Positions 36,432-47,490 of a DNA stretch of 64,000 bases are shown piece after piece. Each line of letters begins with the position of its first letter. The first letter of the stretch is position 1. Origin of the DNA: Rhyacophila brunnea (lineage: Eukaryota > Arthropoda > Insecta > Trichoptera > Rhyacophilidae); the NCBI GenBank assembly GCA_022495005.1, contig JAGYXB010000557.1, positions 310,001-374,000 on the forward strand. The letters are read 5' to 3'. The translations under genes and the position numbers were made by a program. The notes under the pieces are model-generated. The model was not told where the DNA came from, searched no databases, and saw only the letters and a program-made list of their open reading frames with translations.

Positions 36432-38167
36432 ATAATTTAATTTATCGATCTATGAATGACCTTACCTCAGCGTTATATAGTCATTGAATAATGCGGGTGG
36501 TACTATAACAATCCACACCTTTAATGACCTCTTCAACAGTGAAAATAGCTTTCTACTTGATAATTACCCAAAAAGGTTTCGGAATGTGAAATATTTCCAC
36601 TCTATGGCATAGCTCACCAAATTTTACTGCTTTAGTATGAAGTTTTATAGATAACACTATAGCTTAAAATGATAATATACTGGTAATGGTGGTGTACTAT
36701 TATACCTACCATAGACCACAATTAAAATATCCGCTTCTGAGACCATATATCTAGTATTCAAATCTCTTGTCTGGTAGATTTACATATACATTTTTAGTAT
36801 GTATTTACGTGTCATGGCATAGATTCACACATGATTTTAGAACAGATGACGATGATTATGATAATATTTAGGCATTACATAATATATGTTACAATATAAA
36901 CTATATATAGAAAACAAGAAAGCCATATTAATAAATCATATGAATAAACCCATAACGTAGTAATTATGTACTAAACATATATTTTTTACGTGATTTTATG
37001 ATTGGTAGGTAAGATTATTTGTCAATTTGATGACGTAATGTTTGTACTAACTATATTCATATATCATTTCCATTATCTAAATAACAACAAATATTTTAAT
37101 ATAATATATCTGTAAAAGGCCGTGTGTCCATTTTCATTTACGAAAATAAGTTATGAATGTAGTCATTCTTATATCTCATATATCTCACACATCTCACAAC
37201 ACTTTGCTTAGATAATGGTAAAATAATAGATGAATTTTAATAAAAATGACGATATTAAGTCATTATGTAATATTCGGGGTCCAAAACATCTTTAAGAAGT
37301 CAAAGTTATGTAGTCCAGATACCCGAAAAACCTATACAAATATAAAATATAGAATTGTAACGGAACAATAATATTCTGTTAGTGATATAAAAAATATAAT
37401 AACGCAGAGAAAAAATGCTAACACGAATATACCCATTGAATATTTATACCAACACAACTGCATTATTTTACATTTTCTCTATTCTGAAAAATTTCGATGT
37501 GACACCCCACCTTTTACTATTGTCGTACAGATATATTCATATCTTTGCCATGTTAGCAAGGTTACATCCAAATACGCACAATTATTATTTGGTTAATCTA
37601 AATTCTAAGTCATTGATAATTTCACTGCTTATCATAAACGATATAATTCGCGTCTACTTGCTTACTTATCCCTCTTATCAGATTTAAAGATAAATATTAT
37701 TATCTACCTAGTTGTCGATAACAATAACTAATAACAAGTTTTAACGAGATGATAGTATCATACTAACAATATTTTTGGACCCGATGGTTATGATTTAATT
37801 AATATCAATTAAATAATAAAACATTATTTAATATAATATACGGACTGAAAAAATATTCACATACTTAATAATTATATTTTTTCTTTATGTATTCATATTA
37901 TTTTATAGTAAGTGATTAGTTACTTTATATTAATATGAGTTATATATTATTATACAGTGTTGTGATACAAAAATGCACTTACAACTGATTACATTAAGTA
38001 TCTATTCATATCTGATTATAATTAGTGTTAATGCGAAATTAAATTTGTGATGTAAGTGAATTCGCAGTGAAGAAGTGTTTGTTCTCGTGAGAAGAGATTA
38101 AATATTACAAAACAAACATTTTTTTAAATTTGTGTAATAAAAAAATATGTGACTTTTCATTTAAAAA
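36432..38167. other. Non-coding stretch
   Basis: No supported gene. A 25-codon frame at 37973 with a hydrophobic start (MHLQLITLSIYSYLIIIS) ends in TGA just before GTAAGT. Confidence 0.3.
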
Positions 38168-38248
38168 ATGGATTTATCATTGAATCGATACGACATGCTG
38201 ACTGCTTGGATGTCATGCGTGCCCTTGCAAAAATCATCGTATACAAAG
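38168..38248 (+). CDS. Possible first coding exon, 27 codons
   Basis: ATG in a favourable context (AAAAAATGG) with an in-frame TAA six bases upstream. It encodes MDLSLNRYDMLTAWMSCVPL then QKSSYTK and ends at a phase-0 donor AAAG/GTAACC. Codon choice is less AT-biased than its surroundings. The short-helix-plus-W start is reminiscent of, but not diagnostic for, calponin-homology-like N-termini. I could not find a matching second exon, so it may be chance. Confidence 0.25.
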
Positions 38249-40002
38249 GTAACCTTTGACTTTATAATATGAATCATATTATATGTATTAACAATACGAT
38301 AACTCCATAATCCTGTATTTACTGTGAACGACGTCTTTGTGTTTCAAGCGTAGGTGGTCGATTTCGACGTAAGTTTCTTTTTTCAATGTATTGTATTTTA
38401 AAATTAGAACAAAATGGTAATTTTTATATTATGTCAAAAAGCAAAATAAAATAGAATATATTGACACTGCTATCATTGGGCGACATGATCTGTTGTAGTG
38501 GTAAAAAGAATATATTATAATAAGTATGTTTATTGAATCGAAATCATTTTAATTAGGTACTTATCTGATTTCCGTCATTAAGCCATTAAGTTTTTAAACA
38601 TTTTTTTCGTACCTCTTAGCGGGTTTCTTTTAAGTTACATATATGTAGATCATTACATTAATATATTTTGAATTTACATAATATTATAGAATATGTATGT
38701 AGTATTGTTAGTTGTTGACCATATTGTGTGGCTGTAGACTATCGGTTTTCGAAATTAAACGTCTCATAGAAATTAAAGAATAAGAAAACTGACTAGCGCA
38801 AATTGGATTATTTTGTCATAGTTTAAAAATATATTAATATTCGAATCTGCTTTTATATACAATATATCCTTAGGAGTCTCGTTGTAGGGGACGAAAACCA
38901 CTTACGGGTGAAAGGCGTAGAGATGGAAGTCTGTTAGGAGTGGCTCGAATGAATCGAGGAGATAGTTTATTGCTGACAAATAAATAAGTAGAATGGTGAA
39001 ATGACAGGGGTTATGTTAGCGATCCAAGGCACGGTGAATTCAAGTACTGTGCGGTGTGATATCTATATAGATCTATAGATATAGATATATAGATCTTACT
39101 GAGATTAAGATTACGGAGCTGACTGAGTTAAACTATCAACTATGACTAGCTATTTATGTATATGAATATTAGGTAAATTGCGAGAATCATTGTTGATGTA
39201 GTTCGCAATTGGGAAATCTGCTGGCCGGTGCATTGTTTCAACTTCGAGGCATTTCGATGACCAAGCCCAAAGTAGTCAAACCCCGAAGTACATCACGCCT
39301 ATAGAATATGCCGATTGCAGATACGACGATTGTACGATAGTTAAATAGCTTTCTGATTCTTATGTTGTCGAAATAACGCTGACAATACCCAAGGTTGTCA
39401 CCCACTACAGATCTTTATATGATATATTTTTTAGTATTTATTCAATATTCATTATAATGCGATTATAAAAAAAAACTACGAAATTATAATATTTTTTTAT
39501 GTACTACAATATAATTTAGGTGTGTAATTTTTTTCTAATATTATGTATATTATTATTATGTCATTTTCGTATTGTACTGAATCAATAACACTATAATATT
39601 ATTATGAAGCTATTAGAAACAAAGTCAACAAAATTCCATAAGACTAAATGTGACTTTTCTGCCTTTACTTTCAATTAGCTCGTATGATCTAGTTACTGGT
39701 TGACCAGGCCACTGATTTTGTTGGTGATTAAATAATGTACTATTTATTACTTTAATGATTTGCGTGCACTTCCGTTATGACACAGACTGTAACTAACTGT
39801 AATCAACAAGAATGCATCAAATGACGATTTATGTCATTACGATAATTATTCCATACCTAATAAAAATATAATATACTAAATAGGTAATTACCTGGTTTTA
39901 TAATAATATTAGAATTAAAACTAAGAATATTCTATAATATTACTTATGAGTATAGAATTTCTAAAATATCTATAAATAAAAGTCATTTAATGAATGTATG
40001 GT
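38249..40002. other. Non-coding stretch
   Basis: Only a GATA/TATC-rich low-complexity patch at about 39060-39100 and AT-rich sequence. Confidence 0.35.
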
Positions 40003-40173
40003 AGAAAAAAAATTCAAGGCCATCGGATATAGAAAACATGCACATAAAGCACAAATAAATTAGAAGTATGCCTGATTTTAGAAGGCGTATATCAAACTAC
40101 TTATTTGAATATTATTGAAATTACTTCATAACATGATGTCAAGACTTAACAACTTTTGGCAGTTACCCCACAA
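40003..40173 (+). repeat. Dispersed repeat R4, copy 1
   Basis: About 165 bases align with 58535-58692. Landmarks are AATTCAAGGCCATCGGATAT, ATAAAGCACAAA, CCTGATTTTAGA, and AACTTTTGGCAGTTACCCCA. No frame, no inverted ends seen. Confidence 0.65.
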
Positions 40174-42391
40174 TCTGAATCATTACCATAAAATTAACGT
40201 AAAAACGTAAAATTATCAGAAAAATTTTGTAATAAAACCAGAACAAAAACTAGTATCTTTATTCATATAAATAAAATACAAGATTTAAAAATGTAGCTTT
40301 CTTTAATGAATAATATACTCGTACATAATGTTTCATTTTAACACACCAGCGCAGCTATTCTTAACAGTTAACACTTTAGCATATTTTCGTTACTTTCATT
40401 GGACTAAATTAACATGGAAGCCATTCCATACACAAAACGGTTATCGGAAGCCATCGACGGTTATCTCCAATAGGTAATTATTAAATTGTAATAGGTCATT
40501 GTAACGTAATTGGTGGATATGTCGGTCAAAATCCACCCGAATACCAAAACCTTGTATAGAAACGTCAAACATATCAACATAACATACAATTTGATTAGGT
40601 AGTAATGTCATTGAGATTGAAGCATATAGTAAAACAAATATTATATTACTATTAGCTACTCGATATTTGACAGGTTGCAGGGAACTATAAATTAAGGCGG
40701 CGGTCGTGACGTAATTATTTTTCAAAACAATAGTATCTTGCATCTCAATTCTTATAAAATTACTATAATCTAGCTTTCTCTAAAAGTTAACACAGTCAAG
40801 ATAAGTGGTGTTAAAAGATAGCACTTTTTGATAGTTGAGGTGGTTAACTTATTATGATAATTAACTGCCTGAATACATAACGTGATAAATGTGATATTTA
40901 TCACATGGATATCTTTTTGGATGGTAGGTAAGTGATATGTTATAATAGCCTTGCAAAAACATAATAATATTATGCTGGTTGCAGATGTATTATACCTCAT
41001 TTGGTAAATATATTTTTCATTTTGTTCAGCTGGTGTAACCGGCACTGCATCAATTCATATTAGTTCAGTTTAATAGTATTGATCAGCATTATTTAAATGG
41101 AAAATGTTGGGATATTCAAATGTATAACAATAATTTAATATGAATAACTGTGACAAGATGATTGTTTCCATCGAGCTACTTGGCCGCATTTGGTTTCTCA
41201 ATTTCAATGGAAATCGGATGTTCACAAAATTATTGTTTAGTTAGCTGTTACGCTCAAACATAACAGTGGCCTAATTGGATGTTATTATATCAGTACACCC
41301 ATGCTGCGAACAAAAGCATGACGTTTTGCAAAACGTGCCGTTGCAAATCTAAAACATTATTAAAAATAAAATTACTATTATAAATTGTTATTAAAATTAA
41401 ATTAAATACAGTTATTAATATAAGACATCGCGTAAATCCACGTGTTTGACAGTAATTTAAAGTATTAAATTGTACGATTTTAATTAAATTCTACTTTAAT
41501 AAACTTCATAAATTAACTTTAATTAAGGAAGTAGAAAATTAATCATTAAATTTTCCACTATATCATTTTATAACCAATTAAAATAATGTAGACGTCTATT
41601 TAATCTGTTGTTGTATGTATGCTAAATATAATAAAGTGAATAATAATACTTTTTAATTAAAATTTAATAAGTAATAACCCTTCTAATATTTTAAGTGGGT
41701 ACCTACTCTTATAACAGTTTATTAATTTAAGAAGATTCTTTTAAAAAGTAATCCTCTTTGAAAATAGTGAACTACGTAGATATCGACTATTTGTATCATA
41801 TAAAAATATTTTTTTTTAAATTTAATTAAAATAAAAAAGTGAATTTTTGATTCGATCGATTTTTTCTTTTATTTTATTCTTAATATTACACCATTTTTGG
41901 AGAATAACTATGTTTATTGTGTACATAAAAATATGTGAGTGAAAAAATTGTTGCCAAATCTATTTACGAAAAAAGGTGTGGCGAATTATCTTTTTCTAAT
42001 CTTGTCGGTTTAAGATAAAACAGTAAAGGTAAACAAATCATTTTTCGCATCATACTATTTTTGTCAACAACTATGTACTTAGGCATGTGTATTGTGGAAG
42101 ATTATAACAATATTTTGTGTCAGATTCCATAGAAATTCATCGATATAAAAATAGCTTTATTACATAATAGGACTAATAAAAATAGCCAATAGAAAAAGAG
42201 ACTTGTCAGATTTGAAATATTCATACTATGTTTAAGGTTAATAGTTCTGTATCTAAAAGTACAAAAGGTCATATGGCTCAATGATAGTAGTGTAGTTAAA
42301 CAGTAGATTAGAGATTAGTTAGTAGTAGACTGAAGTTAAACAATCACAAACATCCAGACTTTGAGAAAATCATATAAATATTGTGACCTTA
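40174..42391. other. Non-coding stretch
   Basis: Two consecutive minus-strand open frames (41045-40770 and 40743-40441) are in different phases and show no family motif. Otherwise AT-rich. Confidence 0.3.
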
Positions 42392-42475
42392 CCGAGATCA
42401 AATCCGGAGTCCCCAGAAGAGCGGCCAGTGCCACTAGACTACGAGGGCCGCTGCCTACAGATAGATATAAATCTG
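42392..42475 (-). mobile_element. tRNA-derived SINE head
   Basis: On the minus strand, an A box TAGTCTAGTGGC (42441-42430) and a B box GGATTTGATCTCGG (42405-42392) lie at near tRNA-like spacing. The cloverleaf ends do not pair. Confidence 0.5.
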
Positions 42476-42782
42476 GCATTCGACTTTGCAAAAATCGAAA
42501 GAATCTTTAAAAAACAGTTTACAATAAACATAAGACTTAAATAAAGAAATTAATGATTTATTATTTAATTGTGTTTTATTGAATTTTCATGAATATTAGT
42601 CAATTGAATGAATTACAAGAATTGTCTGATATTCGGGATGTTAACTTGGGAAACTATTTAAAAACTACTTACATTAAATTTAAATAATTTCTTGAGCAGT
42701 CGAGAGGTCGTTATATATTTTATTAACCCATTCGTATTTGATATATATCATAATTTATACTCTACATCTATAATAATGTGTA

Positions 42783-42868
42783 GTTTTTTTTTTTAATGTT
42801 TATTATGCTGAATTGAATCCGCACCCACTATTATAATTCAACACCAATGCTACCGTGGTGGCCACAAT
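42783..42868 (-). mobile_element. tRNA-derived SINE fragment with A tail
   Basis: Minus strand: A-box-like TGGCCACCACGG near 42863, B box GGATTCAATT (42820-42811), then an A-rich tail (a run of T on the plus strand at 42784-42794). Confidence 0.45.
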
Positions 42869-43444
42869 TTATAAATTGAAATAAAATAATCATTCTCTCT
42901 GAGTTATGTGAGTTATGCTAATATTATGTAATTATTATTAAATTAGATTAAACTTTGGTGACGTTATTCTATTTGTTTTATTATAAAATATCCTGGAATG
43001 TGGTTGTTATTCATATATAACTATATTAATATGTGAGAAATACACTGGTGGCATTTTCTATGTGAATTTTGTGATAAGATATCTACATTAATAATAATTA
43101 ACATCATATAAAATATGGCACATGTCTGTATTCTCGAAGCGATGATAGACGCTTCGTTATCATTAATTACATTACCATGTTTTCCAATTACTTTAACATA
43201 ATTATACTAACAGAAAAATACATACATTTTTTAAACATATGCCATTCTAATTTGAATTAACATATAATTTTTTTGTCTACATAAACGTTACATACTTATA
43301 GACATAGTTATTGAATCATGTGTGTATTAAATTTAAATAAATAATCATCTTTATTGTCTTTATAATCCATTATAGATATTGGTCACCTCGCTAAAAGATT
43401 TCTTTTCTTTGGATCCATATACGTATTGAAAAAAAATACTGAAT

Positions 43445-43540
43445 TTTCCAGACAGGGTTTCGAGCTCAGGATACCACTCGTGAGTACAATGCAAACTCAC
43501 ATAGGTATAAGTTTAACAGATACACAGTCCGCTAAGTTCC
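43445..43540 (-). mobile_element. tRNA-derived SINE fragment
   Basis: Minus strand: A box TTAGCGGACTG (43535-43525), a paired GTGAGT/ACTCAC anticodon-like stem, then B box GAGCTCGAAACCC (43467-43455). Followed by a T/A-rich tail. Confidence 0.5.
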
Positions 43541-44406
43541 TTACAGAGATTTAAAATATTGTAGATCCAACTAATAATTATAGTCCCGACCTATACATCT
43601 ATGTGACAAGACCAATCATTGACATTGACCTCATTGAGCAAGTTGAGATTGCGAAAAATTTCATAGATTACCTAATCAAAGTAGATGTGAACTTGTGCAA
43701 TAGCTATCTCTTAAATTTATAAGATTCTGAAGATGAGTTTATAGTCTGAAACATTTATCAACGTAGTTTTAATATTGCGGACATTATTTTTTTTTAAATT
43801 TATTTAGGTCAACCAAAAGAACCAATCACAGAGCATACGTATGATGGAAATATAGAATAAAATACGAGTAATATGTGATAATAACAGGCGAATACAAAAA
43901 GCACAATAAATCAAATTAAATAAGATCAAATAATATTAAGTACAGTTATAAATAATGTATAGTAGGGTTATTGAAAATGGTTAAAAAAGAAAAATACATA
44001 GGTAATATAGAAATATAGAAAAAAATATATAAAAAGTATATAGGTACGTAGATAAGACAGGCAATACAAGAAAAGAAAATACAATTTAAAAAAAGCAGCC
44101 GTCTAGATACAATTAGTCGTAAATTTTAAAGAATCATAATTTGAAAGAGGCAAGAGAACAAAACAGATACACTCGGATCACTAATCATTGTTAAAATTCA
44201 AGGTTCTGCAGAGTCGAGCCACCGGACAATAGAATCATAAATATGTATTATATGTATGAATTATGGAAGTGAAAATATATGAGAACGAACATTGACTCTG
44301 GCTACATTAAAATCAATTTTAGACAGTTGTTGTGGTCAATCTGAATGATTGTTAATTAATTTAAAGATGAAAATATGGTGTGAAATAGTACGCTTTGTTT
44401 CTTAAG

Positions 44407-44754
44407 TAGTGACGTCCCTAGACAAAATGCCGCCCCATTTGTTGAACAATATTTTTTAATATCCGTGCTCGTGTCGTTTCTGGTTACCAAGGACGTCGAA
44501 TGGCAACGGAAGTAAACTAGACATCGTGAAACTGACAAACATTAAAGTCCTGTTAAACTTTTTAAGCTAATTTATACATTTTGTTTCCAACCAGTGAGCT
44601 GAATTTTTGAAAGGAACGATGTTTTCGTAATTAAGTACTCAGTTTAGGTAGTTATTTCTATATATACCAAATTATTTTCCTCTGTTTGCCGCCCTTTAAG
44701 TAACTGCCGCCCCCAAGCGACGCTCAATCTGCCTACCCCCACGGGACGTCACTG
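44407..44754. mobile_element. hAT MITE (348 bp)
   Basis: Ends TAGTGACGTCCC and (inverted) CAGTGACGTCCC, 11 of 12 identical. Flanked by TTCTTAAG (44399-44406) and TTATTAAG (44755-44762), 7 of 8 identical. GCCGCCC motifs recur beside both ends. No coding remnant. Confidence 0.82.
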
Positions 44755-44762
44755 TTATTAAG

Positions 44763-46384
44763 ATTGGATTTTAAAATGTTCCATTTGGGAAGAATAATTG
44801 GGTAAGTTAATATGAAGACTGAAATATAGACGATTTATAAAAGTTTTTGGTATTCACACTACTTCGTATTAAAGTATTTTTAGATTTTATTGAATAATTG
44901 ACATAAATTCCATTATAACGGTCGTGAAACAAAAAAAAATCAAAACTATTCATTGGTATTATTAAAAATAAACTATTTATCTGCCTATAAATTATTTTTG
45001 GACACACAGTCCTTGCTATTTAATATTCAAATAGTGTAATACATACATCGTTTTGGATTGATTAGAATTTACGTGGCCGCTTAATTACAGTCGCTCACTA
45101 TACTCACGTAGTTGGACGACAATGACACGCTTCACCATAAAATCCTGACTGCTCTACTTTGCCTAGGCAGGACATACGCCATTTATTGAAATGTTCTATT
45201 AGTTGAAAGTGACGTCACTTCCGTCGTGGGCGGCGGTCGTATCAGATAATCCGTTCTGCGCTAATATTAAACGCAACTGTAAACATTACATACATGCGCT
45301 GAACAAACACATAAGCCTAGATATTTCAATTATATTCACACATTATTGTTGAAATATTTGCATAAATTATGTAATTATAATTTGAACCAATCTGGGTCAT
45401 TATTGAAATACCAAGTAGGTAGTATTAACAAACCGCCCTTTGGCTCCGGACAAATACGGAGAGAAATTGCAGGAGATAAGGGTGGTATATTTTTGGTGGT
45501 GGGGGTTGCTTCATAATTATGGATTTATTAAGACATCATAGAAATTGGGTACATAATATATGTTTGATCACACGACGAGTGTGCGGGGAAAAGTATGTAG
45601 TTAAGAACGCGTCTTCTTGGTTTGAAAGTGAGGTTGGAACTGAGTTCAAAAAGTTCAAATGAAGGTAAATGAAATTCATGAATCAGGAATAAGCGTAAAC
45701 TGAAACGCATGGCGAACCGTTTTTTTATTATCGATAGTGCGTGGGGTGCATCCACATAGATGCCGTCACAAAAGAGGGTGTTAGTATATAAGCATACACC
45801 TAAAATTTATATTATTAAAGAATTACAATAATTTTGGTAAACAAACGGGTATACTGTTTAGGCAGTATGCACATAACTAATTTAACTTTTTTTTCTAAAA
45901 TAGTTACGAAAATGAAACCAAACAAAAGACTATTACGCACATAAAATCATATTTTTTTTATTGTGTAACTCTTTTATTCCATTAAAACAACAATACAATA
46001 AAATCGCTAAGCTGTAATATTCTTACGTACATATTAGACGTCATATTCTCGTGTCAAAACCATCTGTTTAAATAATATGAAAATAATTTTAATAGGCTCC
46101 GATGTGGATCTTGGCCATCTGTCGAAAAGGTTTTTTAGGTAACAGATTGTCTTATGAAGAACGGTTATTAATAAATAAGAAAAAATAACGTTTTAATTTA
46201 CTGGATGAGGCCTCAGAACCCTGAGCCCATAATAGGTCCAGTAACGTATGTCCTACGACTAGATTGATAAATCCATAGATACTATTGTAAAACCATATTT
46301 CTTTGCGTTATTATAAAATTGTAGATAGAATCACATCATAATAAATTGAATGCATTTTAATAAATTGAACGCGTTGCGAAAATT
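44763..46384. other. Non-coding stretch with a CpG-richer patch
   Basis: 45050-45290 is richer in CG dinucleotides and carries a CRE-like site (next entry); 45430-45760 is also less AT-rich. No gene evident. Confidence 0.35.
45207..45220. promoter_or_regulatory. Palindromic CRE-like site
   Basis: AAGTGACGTCACTT is a perfect 14-base palindrome containing TGACGTCA, the consensus bound by CREB/ATF-type bZIP factors. CpG-containing sequence (CCGTCGTGGGCGGCGGTCG) follows immediately. No downstream gene is identified, so function is inference. Confidence 0.3.
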
Positions 46385-46683
46385 AATTTTACTAACGGTT
46401 TTATAAATGCATTTAAAAATTTAAAAAATCCTAACACCACTGTAGATGGATGTACTGAAATATGACTATATTCTAAAACACTAGATCGAGAAGTTTAAAA
46501 GAATACTATTGTATTTAATAAAAATACTTTATGCAGTAAATAGTTAAAATAAATATAAAGGATAATAAGGCTTCAAAATTATATATAAATAGATTATCTA
46601 CAACGATTAAGGAATGATGTCTAGGGTTATGCTCTGAAAATATCATAAAATCTCCATTTTAACCTACGTGGCGCACGTGGGCC
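46385..46683 (-). repeat. Dispersed repeat R3, copy 2
   Basis: Inverted relative to 14227-14535; about 300 bases align with shared CGTTGTAGATAATCTATTTA and TTTTGAAGCCTTATTATCCT. It is directly adjoined by an R2 core at 46735-46760, so R2 and R3 may be parts of one larger element. Confidence 0.75.
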
Positions 46684-46804
46684 GGTAACGCTAAATACGC
46701 ACCCAACGCGTAACGATTAAAGTCACCATTCGATATAATTATCATGTTATTTAAATGTGGTAATTAAAAAGTAGTTATCTAGTCAGCAATCAATGTGTTA
46801 TTGG
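46676..46804 (-). repeat. Dispersed repeat R2, copy D
   Basis: Minus strand core AATTACCACATTTAAATAAC, then ATATCGAATGG. The outer end CAGCAATCAATGTGTTAT also occurs at 52283-52300, next to the LINE. Confidence 0.6.
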
Positions 46805-47140
46805 CACATTATACTTTGACTATACTCACTGTTCGAGCCTCGTGTTAGCTTTTATTTAAATTTCGTTCATTCATTTGTCGGTGGTTTTTGTATAGGTACA
46901 TTATTATGTTTGAATATACTCGTTCGTCTTAACTATTCGTGTTTTTATTTCCTTAATTCCACATATATATTTTTATTTCTCTGTCCTTTGGACTGATTGA
47001 TTTAATTGACACGAGCCGTCAGCCGTGTGATACTTCATTTTAGTAACTTCATAAACTACTGTCGTACTCGTATTTTGACTATATTATGTTGCCAGTCCAG
47101 CATAACCTATAATTAATAATAGTTTTTAATATTAATATTT

Positions 47141-47201
47141 TAATTATCTTGTTAAATTACACACTCAAGAAAAAGGGCCTCCTATTGGGGTGCCGCTGGT
47201 T
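47141..47201 (+). repeat. Dispersed repeat R7, copy 2
   Basis: Matches 12146-12207 over about 60 bases including TTAAATTACACACTCAAGAA and the CCGCTGGTT end. Confidence 0.65.
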
Positions 47202-47231
47202 GAAAATTATTACTGTTTATATTTTTTTATT

Positions 47232-47337
47232 TTTCGGGATATCGGCATTCGGGATTTTGGCTTTCGGGATTTCGGCTATCGGTATTTCGGCATTCGGGAT
47301 TTTGGCCATTCGGAATTTTAGCCTTCGGGATTTCGAC
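47232..47337 (+). repeat. Minisatellite, 15-bp unit, about 7 units
   Basis: Variants of CATTCGGGATTTTGG repeat with a 15-base period. Because the period is a multiple of three, the array is open and would read as FGISA/FGILA pentapeptides. The surrounding 113-codon frame (47149-47490) has no ATG start, so I treat it as non-coding. Confidence 0.85.
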
Positions 47338-47490
47338 TCAAACCCCCTCAATGGTGATGACGGATGTTGTGTCGAAACCAAGAACTCCACGGCTCATAAT
47401 AGTCCATGCTCTGATCCCCTCTCTATCTACTCCTTATCCTCACCATACCCTTACCATACCCTCCCCATAACAGCGAATAACGATGAGTAA

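Noticed and set aside
37415..37687. 90-codon plus-strand frame
   Set aside because: Low-complexity, AT-driven composition with no domain or splice support.
37973..38050. 25-codon frame with signal-peptide-like start next to GTAAGT
   Set aside because: A TGA lies before the donor, so the frame cannot continue by splicing.
38346..38375. 20-base microexon before GTAAGT
   Set aside because: Needs an implausibly short exon with a poor acceptor and has no partner.
40441..41045. Two adjacent minus-strand frames of about 100 and 91 codons
   Set aside because: They are in different phases with no credible splice sites joining them and no recognisable motif.
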